Source: Myxococcales bacterium (lineage in GTDB: Bacteria; Myxococcota_A; Polyangia; Polyangiales; Polyangiaceae). Taken from it: a stretch of 64,000 nt of DNA. The notes below the pieces were generated by a model, which searched no databases, had not been told where the DNA came from, and worked only from the letters and a program-made list of their open reading frames with translations. Where the stretch lies: NCBI GenBank assembly GCA_025359105.1, contig JANYHK010000044.1, forward strand, positions 62,001 to 126,000. The letters run 5' to 3'. Position numbers and translations under genes: made by a program. Of this stretch, positions 8,442 to 16,624 are shown in pieces. The number at the start of each line of letters is the position of its first letter. Position 1 is the stretch's first letter.

Positions 8442-10076
8442 ATGACGGACGCCACCCAGGTCGTTCACGCCATCGAACGCCTCTACGCCTTGGCCCGTGA
8501 TCGCGTGCGCGCGCGGGTCACCACGAACGGAAAGATGGCGCCGGAGAAGCTCGACCACGAGCAGCTCGCCGCGCACGCGGTCGCGTACCTGGCGACCGAG
8601 CTCGAGGCCGCGCGGCAGCTCCAGGAATGGGTCGTCCGCGCCGCCGCGCCGGGCGAGGGCGGCGGGGCACACGAGGAGCGCATCGCCCGCACGTACGTGG
8701 CAGAGCTCGCGCGCGAGCTTCGTGGCGGCGTGAACATGGGCCAGACCGAGACGATCGCGCTCGCCGAGCTCGGCGTGACCGACGCCGACGTCGCCGCCAC
8801 CATCGGTGCGCCCGAGCTGTCGGAGTGGATCTCCGCGAACGCGAACGCGGCGACGTGGCTCGAGATCGCGCGTGGCGCGAAGGAGCACGGCGGGGGCGTG
8901 CTCGGCCTGTGCGACGAGACGCTCGCGGCCTCGCAGAAGGAGTTCCGTAAGTTCACCGATCGCGAGGTCGTCCCCCTCGCGCAGGACATCCATCGCAGGG
9001 ACGTCCTCATCCCGATCGAGCTCGTCCACAAGATGAGCGAGATGGGCGTCTTCGGGCTCACCATCCCCGAGGCGTTCGGCGGCCTCGGTCTCGGCAAGAT
9101 CGCCATGTGCGTCGTGACCGAGGAGCTCTCGCGCGGCTACATCGGCGTGGGCTCGCTGGGCACGCGCGCCGAGATCGCCGCCGAGCTCATCCTGGGCGGC
9201 GGCACCGACGCGCAGAAAGCCGAGTGGCTCCCCAAGCTCGCGGCCGGCGACACCCTCCCCACCGCGGTCTTCACCGAGCCCAACAACGGCAGCGATCTGG
9301 CGCGCATCCAGACCCGCGCCGTGAAGACCGGCACGTCGTGGGTGGTGACCGGGCAAAAGACGTGGATCACCCACGCTTGCCGCGCCGATCTGATGACGCT
9401 CCTCGTGCGCACCAAGCCCGACGAGAAGGGATACGCCGGGCTCTCGATGTTCCTCGCGAAGAAGACGCGAACCGGTGAGCCCGGCGCGCCGGAGTTCGTC
9501 GACCACGGCCTCACCGGTACCGAGATCAAGGTCCTCGGCTACCGCGGCATGAAGGAGTACGAGCTGTCGTTCGATGGATTCGTCATCGAAGACGCGGGGC
9601 TCCTCGGCGGCGCCGAAGGGCAGGGCTTCAAGCAGCTCATGGCGACGTTCGAGAGCGCGCGCATTCAGACGGCGGCGCGCGGCGTCGGCATCGCGCAGGC
9701 GGCCCTCGAGCAGTCGCTCGCGTACGCGCAGCAGCGCATCCAGTTCGGCCGCCCCATCTTCGAGTTCCCGCGCGTCGCCCGCAAGATCGCGCGCATGGTG
9801 ACGCGCGTGCAGGCCGCGCGGCAGCTCACGTACTTCTCGGCGAAGATGAAGGACAGCGGCAAGCGCTGCGATCTGGAGGCGGGCATGGCCAAGCTCCTCG
9901 CGACCCGCGTGGCGTGGGAGGCGGCCGACGCCTGCGTGCAGATCCACGGCGGCAACGGCTACGCCGAGGAGTACACCGCGAGCCGCCTGCTCGTGGACGC
10001 GCGCGTTCTATCCATCTTCGAGGGCGCGAACGAGATCCAGGCGCACGTCGTCGCGCGCCGATTGCTGGAGGGGTGA
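8442..10076 (+). CDS. mcd: (2S)-methylsuccinyl-CoA dehydrogenase of the ethylmalonyl-CoA pathway
   Basis: Mcd oxidises (2S)-methylsuccinyl-CoA to mesaconyl-CoA with FAD. The 544-residue protein is an acyl-CoA dehydrogenase with an extra N-terminal part of roughly 140 residues, a hallmark that separates Mcd from ordinary 380-residue family members. The catalytic half has the FAD and acyl-CoA motifs FTEPNNGSDLARIQTRA, GQKTWITHA, GYRGMKEYELSFD and the C-terminal SIFEGANEIQ, where the Glu is the expected base. ATG 8442 follows AGGAG (8431-8435) with six bases spacing. The next gene, one base away, encodes the enzyme for the following step, which supports the specific assignment. A general acyl-CoA dehydrogenase role is the alternative. 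Confidence 0.85.
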   Translation: MTDATQVVHAIERLYALARDRVRARVTTNGKMAPEKLDHEQLAAHAVAYLATELEAARQLQEWVVRAAAPGEGGGAHEERIARTYVAELARELRGGVNMGQTETIALAELGVTDADVAATIGAPELSEWISANANAATWLEIARGAKEHGGGVLGLCDETLAASQKEFRKFTDREVVPLAQDIHRRDVLIPIELVHKMSEMGVFGLTIPEAFGGLGLGKIAMCVVTEELSRGYIGVGSLGTRAEIAAELILGGGTDAQKAEWLPKLAAGDTLPTAVFTEPNNGSDLARIQTRAVKTGTSWVVTGQKTWITHACRADLMTLLVRTKPDEKGYAGLSMFLAKKTRTGEPGAPEFVDHGLTGTEIKVLGYRGMKEYELSFDGFVIEDAGLLGGAEGQGFKQLMATFESARIQTAARGVGIAQAALEQSLAYAQQRIQFGRPIFEFPRVARKIARMVTRVQAARQLTYFSAKMKDSGKRCDLEAGMAKLLATRVAWEAADACVQIHGGNGYAEEYTASRLLVDARVLSIFEGANEIQAHVVARRLLEG

Positions 10077-10077
10077 G

Positions 10078-11211
10078 ATGGCGCAAAAGTCCTTCAAGTA
10101 CGGCAGGCTCCTCGATGACTTCGAAGAGGGCGCGACGTACGAGCACCCGTGGGACGTCACGATCGACGGCGGCACGGTGGCGCTGTTCCAGGCGTCGTTC
10201 CTCGACGCGGTCCCAGTCTTCGCCAGCGCCCGCTACGCGCGTGAGCTCGGCTTTCGCGATCGGCCGCTGCACGCGCTGCTCCTCTTGAACCTGGGCCTCA
10301 GCTTCAGCGTGCACGACGTGTCGGAGCAGGCCATCGCGCACCTCGCGTACATCGACGTGAAGTTTCCGGAGGCCGCGTACGCCGGCGACACGATCACCGC
10401 GGCCTCCACGGTGCTCGGCAAGAAGGTCGCGTCGAGCGGCGACCGCGGGGTCGTGCACGTGCGGACGATCGTGCGAAACCAGCACGATCTGGTGGTGTGC
10501 TCCTTCGAGCGCAAGGCGCTCGTGCGCGCGGGCGGTCACCTCGCGGGTCGGCGGCCCTCGCCCTACGAGGTCGCGCTCGCCCCGGGCGGCGCGCCGTCGC
10601 GTCGCAGCATCCCGCCGCCCGCGAACATCCCGCCCGAGCTCCGCGAGTACCTGCGCGTGCCCAAGCGCCGCGCCGGCTTCGCGGGCTTCGCGCGCGACTT
10701 CGAGGTGGGGGATGTGCTCGTCCACGACATCGGTCGCACCGTGAGCGAAGCGGAGCACATGCAGCTCACCTTCCTCGTCAGGAACTCCCATCCGCTGCAC
10801 TACGACGAGGTCTATTGCAAGGCGCCCGGCGCGAGCTTCGCCGGGACGCGCGTAGTCTACGGCGGCCTCGTCTTCGCCTGGGTCGCCTCGCTCGCGAGCC
10901 GCGACACGTGCGGCAACGTCGTGTGGGATCTCCGGTACGACAACGGCGCGCACCCGAGCGGCGTCGTGGCGGGCGACACGCTCTTCGCCGCGAGCAAGGT
11001 CCTCGCGAAGGAGCCGCACGACGCGCAGTCGTCGGCCGTGACCTTCCGCCTCGTCGGCACGAAGAACGTACCGCCAAGAGCGCTCCTGGACGCCGGTCGC
11101 GCGGAGGACGTCTTCACCGCCGAGCTCGGGAGGGACGAAGCGCGCAAGGTGAAGGAGAAGGTCTTCGAGATCGACCGCACCGTCCTGATGCTCAACCAGC
11201 CGCAGGCGTAG
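10078..11211 (+). CDS. mch: Mesaconyl-CoA hydratase (double MaoC hot-dog)
   Basis: Mch hydrates mesaconyl-C1-CoA to beta-methylmalyl-CoA, the step after Mcd. This 377-residue protein has two MaoC-like hot-dog domains. The first is at about residues 10-150 (LLDDFEEGATYEHP; FVASAR-type stretch FASARYARELGF; PEAAYAGDTITAASTVLG) and the second at about 210-350 (FEVGDVLVHDIGRTVSEAEH; NSHPLHYDEVYCK; VVAGDTLFAASKVL). The GDTI and GDTL turns recur at matching places in the two halves. It begins two bases after the mcd stop, so the two are almost certainly one operon. Its end overlaps a convergent glycosyltransferase gene by 20 bp. Confidence rests on domain layout plus gene pairing; no ccr, ecm or mcl gene is visible here. 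Confidence 0.83.
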   Translation: MAQKSFKYGRLLDDFEEGATYEHPWDVTIDGGTVALFQASFLDAVPVFASARYARELGFRDRPLHALLLLNLGLSFSVHDVSEQAIAHLAYIDVKFPEAAYAGDTITAASTVLGKKVASSGDRGVVHVRTIVRNQHDLVVCSFERKALVRAGGHLAGRRPSPYEVALAPGGAPSRRSIPPPANIPPELREYLRVPKRRAGFAGFARDFEVGDVLVHDIGRTVSEAEHMQLTFLVRNSHPLHYDEVYCKAPGASFAGTRVVYGGLVFAWVASLASRDTCGNVVWDLRYDNGAHPSGVVAGDTLFAASKVLAKEPHDAQSSAVTFRLVGTKNVPPRALLDAGRAEDVFTAELGRDEARKVKEKVFEIDRTVLMLNQPQA

Positions 11212-12280
11212 CCAGCCTCGCGGTCGTCTCCGCCGTCGACAGCGCGTCGACGTTCTCGTGGTAGCCGAGGGCGACGCGGTCGGCGTCCTCCGCCGAGAAG
11301 AGCCGCGCGAGACCGATTCGCTTCATGCAAGCGCCCGCGGCGTCGATGGCCGAGATCCCCGCGACGAGCGCCGCGCACGCGAGCTTGCGCGCGCCGGTCG
11401 CTTCCGGCATGTCCTGCCGGTTGATCGACCCGAGGCTGAAGAGGAGCCGCGAGCCGAGCACGATCGCCTCGAGCCCCGGCGCGTCGGCGAGCTTGGCGAG
11501 CGCCTTCGGCAAATACGCGCGTCCGAGGTGCGGCGCGAGGGCGACGGAGTCGGCGCCGCGGAGGAGGCGCAGGCGCACGAAGTCCCTCGCGTCGTCGGGG
11601 AATCGGTGGGTCGTGCGCGCGGCCGGCTGGAAGTGAATGGGCACGCCGTTCTTCTGGAGCTCGAGTCCCAGGACCTGGCAATTGCCGCGGTAGAACGCGC
11701 CGTCCAGCACGTAGCGCGCGCGCTCGAACGTCGCGCGGCGAAACGCGACGTTGTTCGCGTAGAAGTTGCGCGTCGCGCCGGCGGCGAGCGGGCTCGGGAA
11801 GTACATGAAGTCGATCGTCGTCGCGGCGGCGCCGAGCAGATCGCCGCGGTAGGTCGTGCGACCGGCCACGGCCTGCACATCTTGATCGTCGAAGGGCTCG
11901 ATGAGCAGCGCGAGCCAGTCGTTCTCCGGCCAGCAGTCCGCGTCGCCGAAGACGACCACGTCGGCGGTGGTCGCCTCGAAGCCGCGGTTCTTCGCCGCGT
12001 AGTAGCCCGTCCCCTTCGCCAGCGTCACGAAGCGGATCGCGCGTCCCGCCGCGCGCTCGAGGCGCGCCCGGTCGGACTCCGTCAGCTCCTCGTGGGTGAC
12101 GACCAGCTCGGCGAGCGACGCGAGCGGCGACGTCTGCGCCCGCAGGTGGGCGAGGAGCTCCTCCAGGCTCTCGGTGACGCGATCGTCGCGATCACGCGGC
12201 CGTCCGTCGGGCGACCTGGCGTCGCCGTGCAGGTTGTTCGTCTCGAGGACGAGCGAGACGGTGGACGCGGGATTCTTCAT
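11192..12280 (-). CDS. Family 2 glycosyltransferase
   Basis: This 362-residue protein has a GT2 (GT-A fold) nucleotide-sugar transferase core: strand STVSLVLETNN at the N terminus, KGTGYYAAKNRGFEATTAD, and the metal-binding DXD-like FGDADCWPEND near residue 115. The acceptor region AFRRATFERARYVLDGAF follows. The C terminus has hydrophobic helices (about 280-325) that may tether it to the membrane. ATG 12280 is well supported by AAGGAG seven bases upstream, even though this places 89 bases of the gene inside the preceding one. It is the last gene of a three-gene overlapping unit. The sugar and acceptor are unknown. Confidence 0.82.
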   Translation of the reverse strand: MKNPASTVSLVLETNNLHGDARSPDGRPRDRDDRVTESLEELLAHLRAQTSPLASLAELVVTHEELTESDRARLERAAGRAIRFVTLAKGTGYYAAKNRGFEATTADVVVFGDADCWPENDWLALLIEPFDDQDVQAVAGRTTYRGDLLGAAATTIDFMYFPSPLAAGATRNFYANNVAFRRATFERARYVLDGAFYRGNCQVLGLELQKNGVPIHFQPAARTTHRFPDDARDFVRLRLLRGADSVALAPHLGRAYLPKALAKLADAPGLEAIVLGSRLLFSLGSINRQDMPEATGARKLACAALVAGISAIDAAGACMKRIGLARLFSAEDADRVALGYHENVDALSTAETTARLATPAAG

Positions 12281-13421
12281 GGGCGGCTCCTTGTTCGGCG
12301 AGGGTGACGAGGTCGGTGAAGGCGCGCGCCCAGGCGTCGTGGACCTCCTGGGCGGTACCTTCGAGGGCGTGCAGGTGCGTTCGTGAGACGGAGTCGATGG
12401 CGCGACCGAGCGCGTCCTCCAGATCGGCGGCGCCGAGCGGCACGGCGGCGAAGGGCGCGCGCGACCGTGCGAGCGCGGTTGCGTTGCGCTGCTGCTCCGG
12501 CTGGTCTCCGAGCAGCGCGACCAGGGGCGTGCCGAAGACGCGCGCCTGGGCGAGCGCGCCCATCCCGGCCCCCGACACGAAGAGATCGGCCGCGCGCACG
12601 ACGCTCGCCAGATCGGCGTCCTGCGCCGCCCAACCGGGGCGACCGGCGTAGCCCTCCCCCACGGCGACCATGCGGAAGCCGCGCCGCGCGAGGGCGGCCT
12701 CGATCGCGGCCGGGACCGCCGGATCGCGAAAGTGCGGGTTCAGGTACACCGCGGCGAGGCGATCGTGGGCGCCGAGTCCGAGAGACGCGCGCACCGCCGC
12801 GGGTGTGCGCGCGGGCGAGGGGAGGATCGGCGGCAGGACGACGGCGCGCCCATGTTCGTGGGCCGCCGGATCAATCGTGTGCACAATGCATGCAAACGAA
12901 GCGTCTCGCATGCGCGCCAGTGCCTTCTTGTAGAGCCGCTCGAACCAGGCGGGCGCCCTGCCCGCGAAGTTCTCGTGGGCGGCGCTCCAGATGTTGTCGC
13001 CAAACACGTGCACGACGCGCATCCGCCGAACGAACGGCACGAGCGGCGCGACGAGGAGCGCGGGGTGCAGCGAGTCGCACACGACGAAGCTCGCGCCCCG
13101 CGCCATGCGCGCGAGCGCCCACAGGTCCCGGAGGCCGCGCGTCGGGTCGAGGTAGTAGCGGAGGACACACGCGTCGGTCTTCGCGCGGGCCATGTCGTGG
13201 CACCCCGAGAACGCCACGGCGAAGTGCTCGCTCAGGACGACGCTCGGCGTGCCAAGGCCAGCCAGGAACGCCTGCCCCTCGGGCGACGTCGTGACGACGT
13301 CCACGTCGATCCCGCGCACGGCGCAGAGGCCGCGCACGAGGTGGGCACGCATCAGGTGACCGCGCGCGTCGGCGAGGGCGAGGTAGACGATGCGCGCGCG
13401 GACAGAGGTTGCACCAGCCAT
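12192..13421 (-). CDS. Glycosyltransferase of the GT-B (MurG/GT28-like) type
   Basis: This 409-residue protein resembles GT-B enzymes such as MurG and UDP-glucuronosyltransferases. It opens with a strand and glycine turn (RIVYLALADARGHLMRAHLV) and ends with a C-terminal donor-binding region (VRAADLFVSGAGMGALAQAR, FGTPLVALLGDQPEQQRNA) typical of nucleotide-sugar recognition. ATG 13421 has GGAG eight bases upstream, and places its first 70 bases inside the upstream ferritin-like gene. The last 30 or so residues are Arg-rich and lie within the overlap with the next gene, so they are probably dispensable tail. It likely acts with the neighbouring GT2 on a surface glycolipid or polysaccharide; that is inference from context. 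Confidence 0.78.
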   Translation of the reverse strand: MAGATSVRARIVYLALADARGHLMRAHLVRGLCAVRGIDVDVVTTSPEGQAFLAGLGTPSVVLSEHFAVAFSGCHDMARAKTDACVLRYYLDPTRGLRDLWALARMARGASFVVCDSLHPALLVAPLVPFVRRMRVVHVFGDNIWSAAHENFAGRAPAWFERLYKKALARMRDASFACIVHTIDPAAHEHGRAVVLPPILPSPARTPAAVRASLGLGAHDRLAAVYLNPHFRDPAVPAAIEAALARRGFRMVAVGEGYAGRPGWAAQDADLASVVRAADLFVSGAGMGALAQARVFGTPLVALLGDQPEQQRNATALARSRAPFAAVPLGAADLEDALGRAIDSVSRTHLHALEGTAQEVHDAWARAFTDLVTLAEQGAAHEESRVHRLARPRDEQPARRRQVARRTAA

Positions 13422-14071
13422 AGCGTGACTCCGAGGGTGAAGAGGACTGCCGCGCCGAGGACCCCGAACGCGCGCTCGATGCGATCGATGCGGAAGACGA
13501 GCATCGCGAGATCGTTCTGCTCGGGCGCGGTGACGAGGCGCCCGAGGGCGCGCTCGCACGCGGCGACATGACCGCGCTCGTCCTTCAGGATCTTCTCGAG
13601 GAGGTGCAGCGTCGGCGTCGGCGTGCCGCGCGCGCGCAGCACGTCGACGTGACGCCGGAAGACCTTCACGCCCATCTGCTCCATGCGCCACGCGATGGCG
13701 AGGATGGGGACAAGGAGCCCGGCCGCGAAGCGCGGCGCGCAGTTCTCGGCGAGACGCGCGAGGCGGCGCATCTTCCAGCGGCTGATCGGATCCATTCCGC
13801 CGGTCGCGACCTGCGCCCGGCCGGTGAGCGTTCGGATGCGCGCGCGCAGCATGCCGGCGTGCCGCGCCTCGTCGGCGCGATGCTTGACGAGCCAGCGCGC
13901 GAGCCACGGCGGCGAGGTCTCGGTCACCGGGTCCATCAGCACCGCGCGCTCGGCGTGCTCTTCGCCCTCCAGGTACACGCGCAGGATGGCCGCCTCCCCG
14001 CGCGGCGTCGCGTGAAGCGCGCGCAAGGCCGGCCGTTTGATCGCTTCCAGGACCACGTCTCGGACGTTCAT
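13352..14071 (-). CDS. Ferritin-like di-iron protein with C-terminal membrane segment
   Basis: This 239-residue helical protein has the spacing of carboxylate and histidine residues expected of a ferritin-like di-iron four-helix bundle: LEGEEHAERA (near 35), RADEARHAGML (near 68) and LKDERGHVAACERAL (near 168). Near the C terminus, AFGVLGAAVLFTLGVTLWLV is a probable transmembrane helix, unusual for soluble ferritins. The ATG at 14071 lacks a strong ribosome-binding site; a TTG two codons upstream is possible. It leads a unit with two glycosyltransferases, so it may hydroxylate or desaturate the same lipid or glycan product. The fold call is fairly firm; the reaction is unknown. Confidence 0.65.
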   Translation of the reverse strand: MNVRDVVLEAIKRPALRALHATPRGEAAILRVYLEGEEHAERAVLMDPVTETSPPWLARWLVKHRADEARHAGMLRARIRTLTGRAQVATGGMDPISRWKMRRLARLAENCAPRFAAGLLVPILAIAWRMEQMGVKVFRRHVDVLRARGTPTPTLHLLEKILKDERGHVAACERALGRLVTAPEQNDLAMLVFRIDRIERAFGVLGAAVLFTLGVTLWLVQPLSARASSTSPSPTRAVT

Positions 14072-14173
14072 GACCAACAGCGTGCGACCCCACTTTGAAC
14101 CGCGCGCGCGGTGCGCGTGAAAGGTCGGGGGACCTCGTGTGAAAGCGCGGTGAATCAGTGCTAGGAAACGGGC

Positions 14174-14590
14174 ATGTTCAGGATCAAGAAGATCGACCAC
14201 GTCGCCGTGTGCGTGAGTGACATCGACGCCGCCGCCGCCAAATACAAGGAGGTCCTTGGCCTCGAGGGGCGTGAGCGCGAGGTCGTCGCGTCGCAGAAAA
14301 CCGAGGCGATCCTCCTGCCGATCGGCGACTCGAACATCGAGCTCATCAGTCCGCGGGGCAACGACGGCCTCGTGAAGTTCCTGGAGAAGCGCGGGCCGGG
14401 CCTTCACCACATCGCCGTCGAGGTGGAGGGCATCGAGGCCGCGCTCGCGTTCCTGAAGGGGATCGGCGTGCCGCTCATCGACGAGACGCCGCGCGCCGGT
14501 GCGCGCGGGCACAAGGTCGCCTTCGTCCATCCCAAGGCGACCGGCGGCGTCCTGATCGAGCTCGTGGAACCGGCGGAGGGCCACGCGTGA
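14174..14590 (+). CDS. mce: Methylmalonyl-CoA epimerase
   Basis: The epimerase interconverts (2S)- and (2R)-methylmalonyl-CoA, linking propionyl-CoA carboxylase to methylmalonyl-CoA mutase. The 138-residue protein is a glyoxalase/VOC-fold enzyme of normal size. Metal ligands are visible as KIDHVAVCV (His9), NIELISP (Glu), GLHHIAVEV (His) and LIELVEP (Glu near 131). ATG 14174 follows AGGAAA. It stands alone, but with mcd and mch 3 kb away it fits the C3 branch of the ethylmalonyl-CoA pathway, where propionyl-CoA is converted to succinyl-CoA. It could equally serve propionate or odd-chain fatty-acid metabolism. Confidence 0.93.
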   Translation: MFRIKKIDHVAVCVSDIDAAAAKYKEVLGLEGREREVVASQKTEAILLPIGDSNIELISPRGNDGLVKFLEKRGPGLHHIAVEVEGIEAALAFLKGIGVPLIDETPRAGARGHKVAFVHPKATGGVLIELVEPAEGHA

Positions 14591-14709
14591 CGCCTGTGGC
14601 GGCCCGGTCAGGTGTGCAAACCGTGCGTAGGGGCTAGCTTTTTTTGGCGCGTGTCCTGTACCTTGGAGGGGCTTCGAGAGGCTTTTCCGAACCGAGGAGC
14701 AAGGGACAC

Positions 14710-15813
14710 ATGGCGCGAAGGTCCAGGGTCGTTGGCAAGTTGGTCGCCGCCGTGATGGTCGGCGTCATCGGCGTCTCGTACGGCGGCGGAGCCTCGTTCG
14801 TGTCGATGGCGTACGCGCAGCCGAAACCGGCGCCCGCGCCGAAGCCCGCGCCCGCGCCCGCGGCCAAGCCCACGACGGCCGCCGCGCCGGCCAAGCCCGG
14901 GGCGATCGATCCGAAGAAGTCCTACGCCGACGGCGAGAAGAAGTTCAAGGCGAACGACTTCGCCAACGCGCTCGTCGACTTCCTCGCCGCCGACAGTGTG
15001 AAGCAGACGCCGCAGGCCGCCCGCTACATCGGCCTCTGCCACGACAACCTCGGCCACCTGCAGGACGCCGTCGCCGCGTACGAGCGCTTCCTTGCGGATG
15101 TCCCGCCGAAGCTGGCCGAGCAAGGGGACGAGATCAGGAAGCGCGTCGCCGCGATCAAGGCGATCCCGGGCAAGGTCCACGTCGAGACGATGCCGGCCGG
15201 GGCGACCGTCGCCCTCGACGGCAAGGTGCTCGCCGCGGTGAGTCCCACCGACGTCGAAGCGACGCCGGGCCGCCACACGATCAAGCTGTCTGCGGACGGC
15301 CGCGTCACGCAGGAGAAGGATCTCGACGTCGCGTACGCGTCCAAGCAGGATCTGAAGGTCGAGCTGGAGGAGAAGGCCGCGCCGCCTCCTCCGCCGCCTC
15401 CGCCGCCGGAGCCCGTTGCCGCGATCCCTCCGCCTCCTCCGCCGCCCGTCGCGGACAAGGGCTCTAGCACCGTGCCCGCGCTCATCACCGGCGGCCTCGC
15501 CGTCGTGGCGCTCGGTGTTGGCACGGTGTTCGGTGTCATGGCGCTCGGGGACAAGAGCGACTTCGACAAGAACCCCACGTCCTCCAAAGCCGACGACGGC
15601 GAGAACCACGCGCTCATCGCCGACATGGCCTTCGGCGTCGCGGTCACCCTCGGCGTGACCAGTGCCGTTCTCTTCTTCAGCAGCGGCTCGTCCGGCGGCA
15701 GCGCCAAGGCGACCGCGCCGGTCCTCGCCGCCAAGGCGAAGACGAAGGACTTCTCGTTCACCCCGACCGTCACCCCGCACGGCGGCGGCGCCGGCGCGAC
15801 CTTCCGGTTCTGA
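14710..15813 (+). CDS. Exported TPR protein with paired C-terminal membrane segments
   Basis: This 367-residue protein has an N-terminal hydrophobic signal, an Ala/Pro-rich linker of AP repeats (residues 37-65), and a TPR-like helical region (about 70-155; YADGEKKFKANDFANALVDF, then ARYIGLCHDNLGHLQDAVAA). A PEGA-like beta segment (about 156-220; PGKVHVETMPAGATVALDG) and a run of prolines follow. The end has two hydrophobic helices: PALITGGLAVVALGVGTVFG, and one near residue 310. ATG 14710 is behind GAGGAG (14694-14699). It heads a unit with two small lipoprotein genes. A paralogous protein is encoded at 19173-20111 on the other side of thrC. Probable envelope scaffolding; no enzymatic motif. 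Confidence 0.8.
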   Translation: MARRSRVVGKLVAAVMVGVIGVSYGGGASFVSMAYAQPKPAPAPKPAPAPAAKPTTAAAPAKPGAIDPKKSYADGEKKFKANDFANALVDFLAADSVKQTPQAARYIGLCHDNLGHLQDAVAAYERFLADVPPKLAEQGDEIRKRVAAIKAIPGKVHVETMPAGATVALDGKVLAAVSPTDVEATPGRHTIKLSADGRVTQEKDLDVAYASKQDLKVELEEKAAPPPPPPPPPEPVAAIPPPPPPPVADKGSSTVPALITGGLAVVALGVGTVFGVMALGDKSDFDKNPTSSKADDGENHALIADMAFGVAVTLGVTSAVLFFSSGSSGGSAKATAPVLAAKAKTKDFSFTPTVTPHGGGAGATFRF

Positions 15814-15824
15814 GGCGGGCTACC

Positions 15825-16238
15825 ATGAGACGCAACACGTCACGCCAGCGCGCTCTCCTCTTGATCGCCACCGCCGCGCTCACCGCCGTCGGCTGTGAGC
15901 TCGCCGTAGACTTCGATCGCAGCAAGGTCCCGAGCGACGCCGTTGACGCGTCCATCGACGTGACCACCGACGGCACCACCGGCGACACCGGCTCCGATGT
16001 GACTTCGGACGTCGCGACCGACACCGGCACGGATACCGGTACCGACACGGGCACCGACGCCGGAAGCGACGCGAAGGACGCCGCGACGGATACCGGCACC
16101 GACACCGGCACGGATACCGGCACCGACACCGGAACCGACGCAGGCACCGACGCCGCCGACGCGGCCGACGCGGACGACGGCGCGACCGACGCCGCCGACG
16201 CTGCGGACGCAGACGATGCCGCCGACGCGGCGGGCTGA
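15825..16238 (+). CDS. Lipoprotein with Thr-Asp/Gly-Thr-Asp repeats
   Basis: This 137-residue lipoprotein has an N-terminal signal ending in LTAVGC, then ELAVDFDRSKV, a start shared almost word for word with the next gene. From about residue 50 the sequence is a low-complexity array of DTGTDTGTD units, later DAADAADADD. It therefore offers many carboxylates and hydroxyls but no folded enzymatic domain. Acidic repeats of this kind may bind calcium or act as a surface spacer. It starts 11 bp after the TPR gene. Length could vary among strains through repeat slippage. Confidence 0.75.
   Translation: MRRNTSRQRALLLIATAALTAVGCELAVDFDRSKVPSDAVDASIDVTTDGTTGDTGSDVTSDVATDTGTDTGTDTGTDAGSDAKDAATDTGTDTGTDTGTDTGTDAGTDAADAADADDGATDAADAADADDAADAAG
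16020..16152 (+). repeat. Degenerate 12-bp minisatellite coding for TDTG repeats
   Basis: Blocks at 16020-16062 and 16088-16152 are built from near-copies of GACACCGGCACG, interrupted by a short non-repeat stretch. Alternate codons (GAT/GAC, GGC/GGT, ACG/ACC) vary while the encoded Thr-Asp-Thr-Gly is kept, so selection seems to act on the peptide. Confidence 0.75.
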
Positions 16239-16248
16239 CGGAGTCCCC

Positions 16249-16617
16249 ATGACCAACCCTCGACTCACGACGCCTCGCGAAGCCGTACAGCCGCGCCGCA
16301 CGCGCACGCATGCGGCGGTGCTCCTCCTGCTTCTCGGCGCGGGTGCGGTCGGATGCGAGCTCGCCCTCGACTTCGATCGCACCAAGATCGACGGCGGCGC
16401 GATCGACGCGTCGTTCGGCGACACGGCGACCGCCGACCAGGCGATCCCGCCGGCCGACGGCACGACCGACGCCGGCCCCGATGGCCCTGCCGAGACCGGC
16501 GCCGAGACCGGCTCCGACACGGGCAGCGACACCGGTTCGGACACCGGCTCCGACACGGGCAGCGACACCGGCACCGACGCCGGGCAGGACGCCGCCGACG
16601 CCAACGACGCGGGCTGA
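16249..16617 (+). CDS. Lipoprotein with Ser-Asp/Thr-Gly repeats, paralogue of the preceding gene
   Basis: This 122-residue lipoprotein has the signal-anchor LLLLLGAGAVGC and then ELALDFDRTKID, closely matching ELAVDFDRSKV in the upstream gene, so the two are a tandem duplication. The C-terminal half is an array of ETGSDTGSDTGSD units. The repeat unit differs from the neighbour's (SDTG rather than TDTG). ATG 16249 has GGAG five bases upstream. It ends eight bases before the convergent thrC stop. A surface spacer or ion-binding role is a guess. Confidence 0.75.
   Translation: MTNPRLTTPREAVQPRRTRTHAAVLLLLLGAGAVGCELALDFDRTKIDGGAIDASFGDTATADQAIPPADGTTDAGPDGPAETGAETGSDTGSDTGSDTGSDTGSDTGTDAGQDAADANDAG
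16494..16580 (+). repeat. Degenerate 12-bp minisatellite coding for SDTG repeats
   Basis: Near-copies of the unit GACACCGGCTCC repeat across the C-terminal half of the lipoprotein gene. The unit is related to, but distinct from, the one at 16020-16152, which suggests independent expansion after duplication of the gene. Confidence 0.7.
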
Positions 16618-16624
16618 CCTTACA

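Noticed and set aside
14610-14645. Seven T residues after a GGGGCTAGC sequence downstream of the epimerase gene
   Set aside because: No convincing stem could be drawn before the T-run, so I did not call a terminator.
16020-16580. CRISPR-like repeated DNA
   Set aside because: Repeats are contiguous, codon-spaced and within coding frames, without unique spacers.
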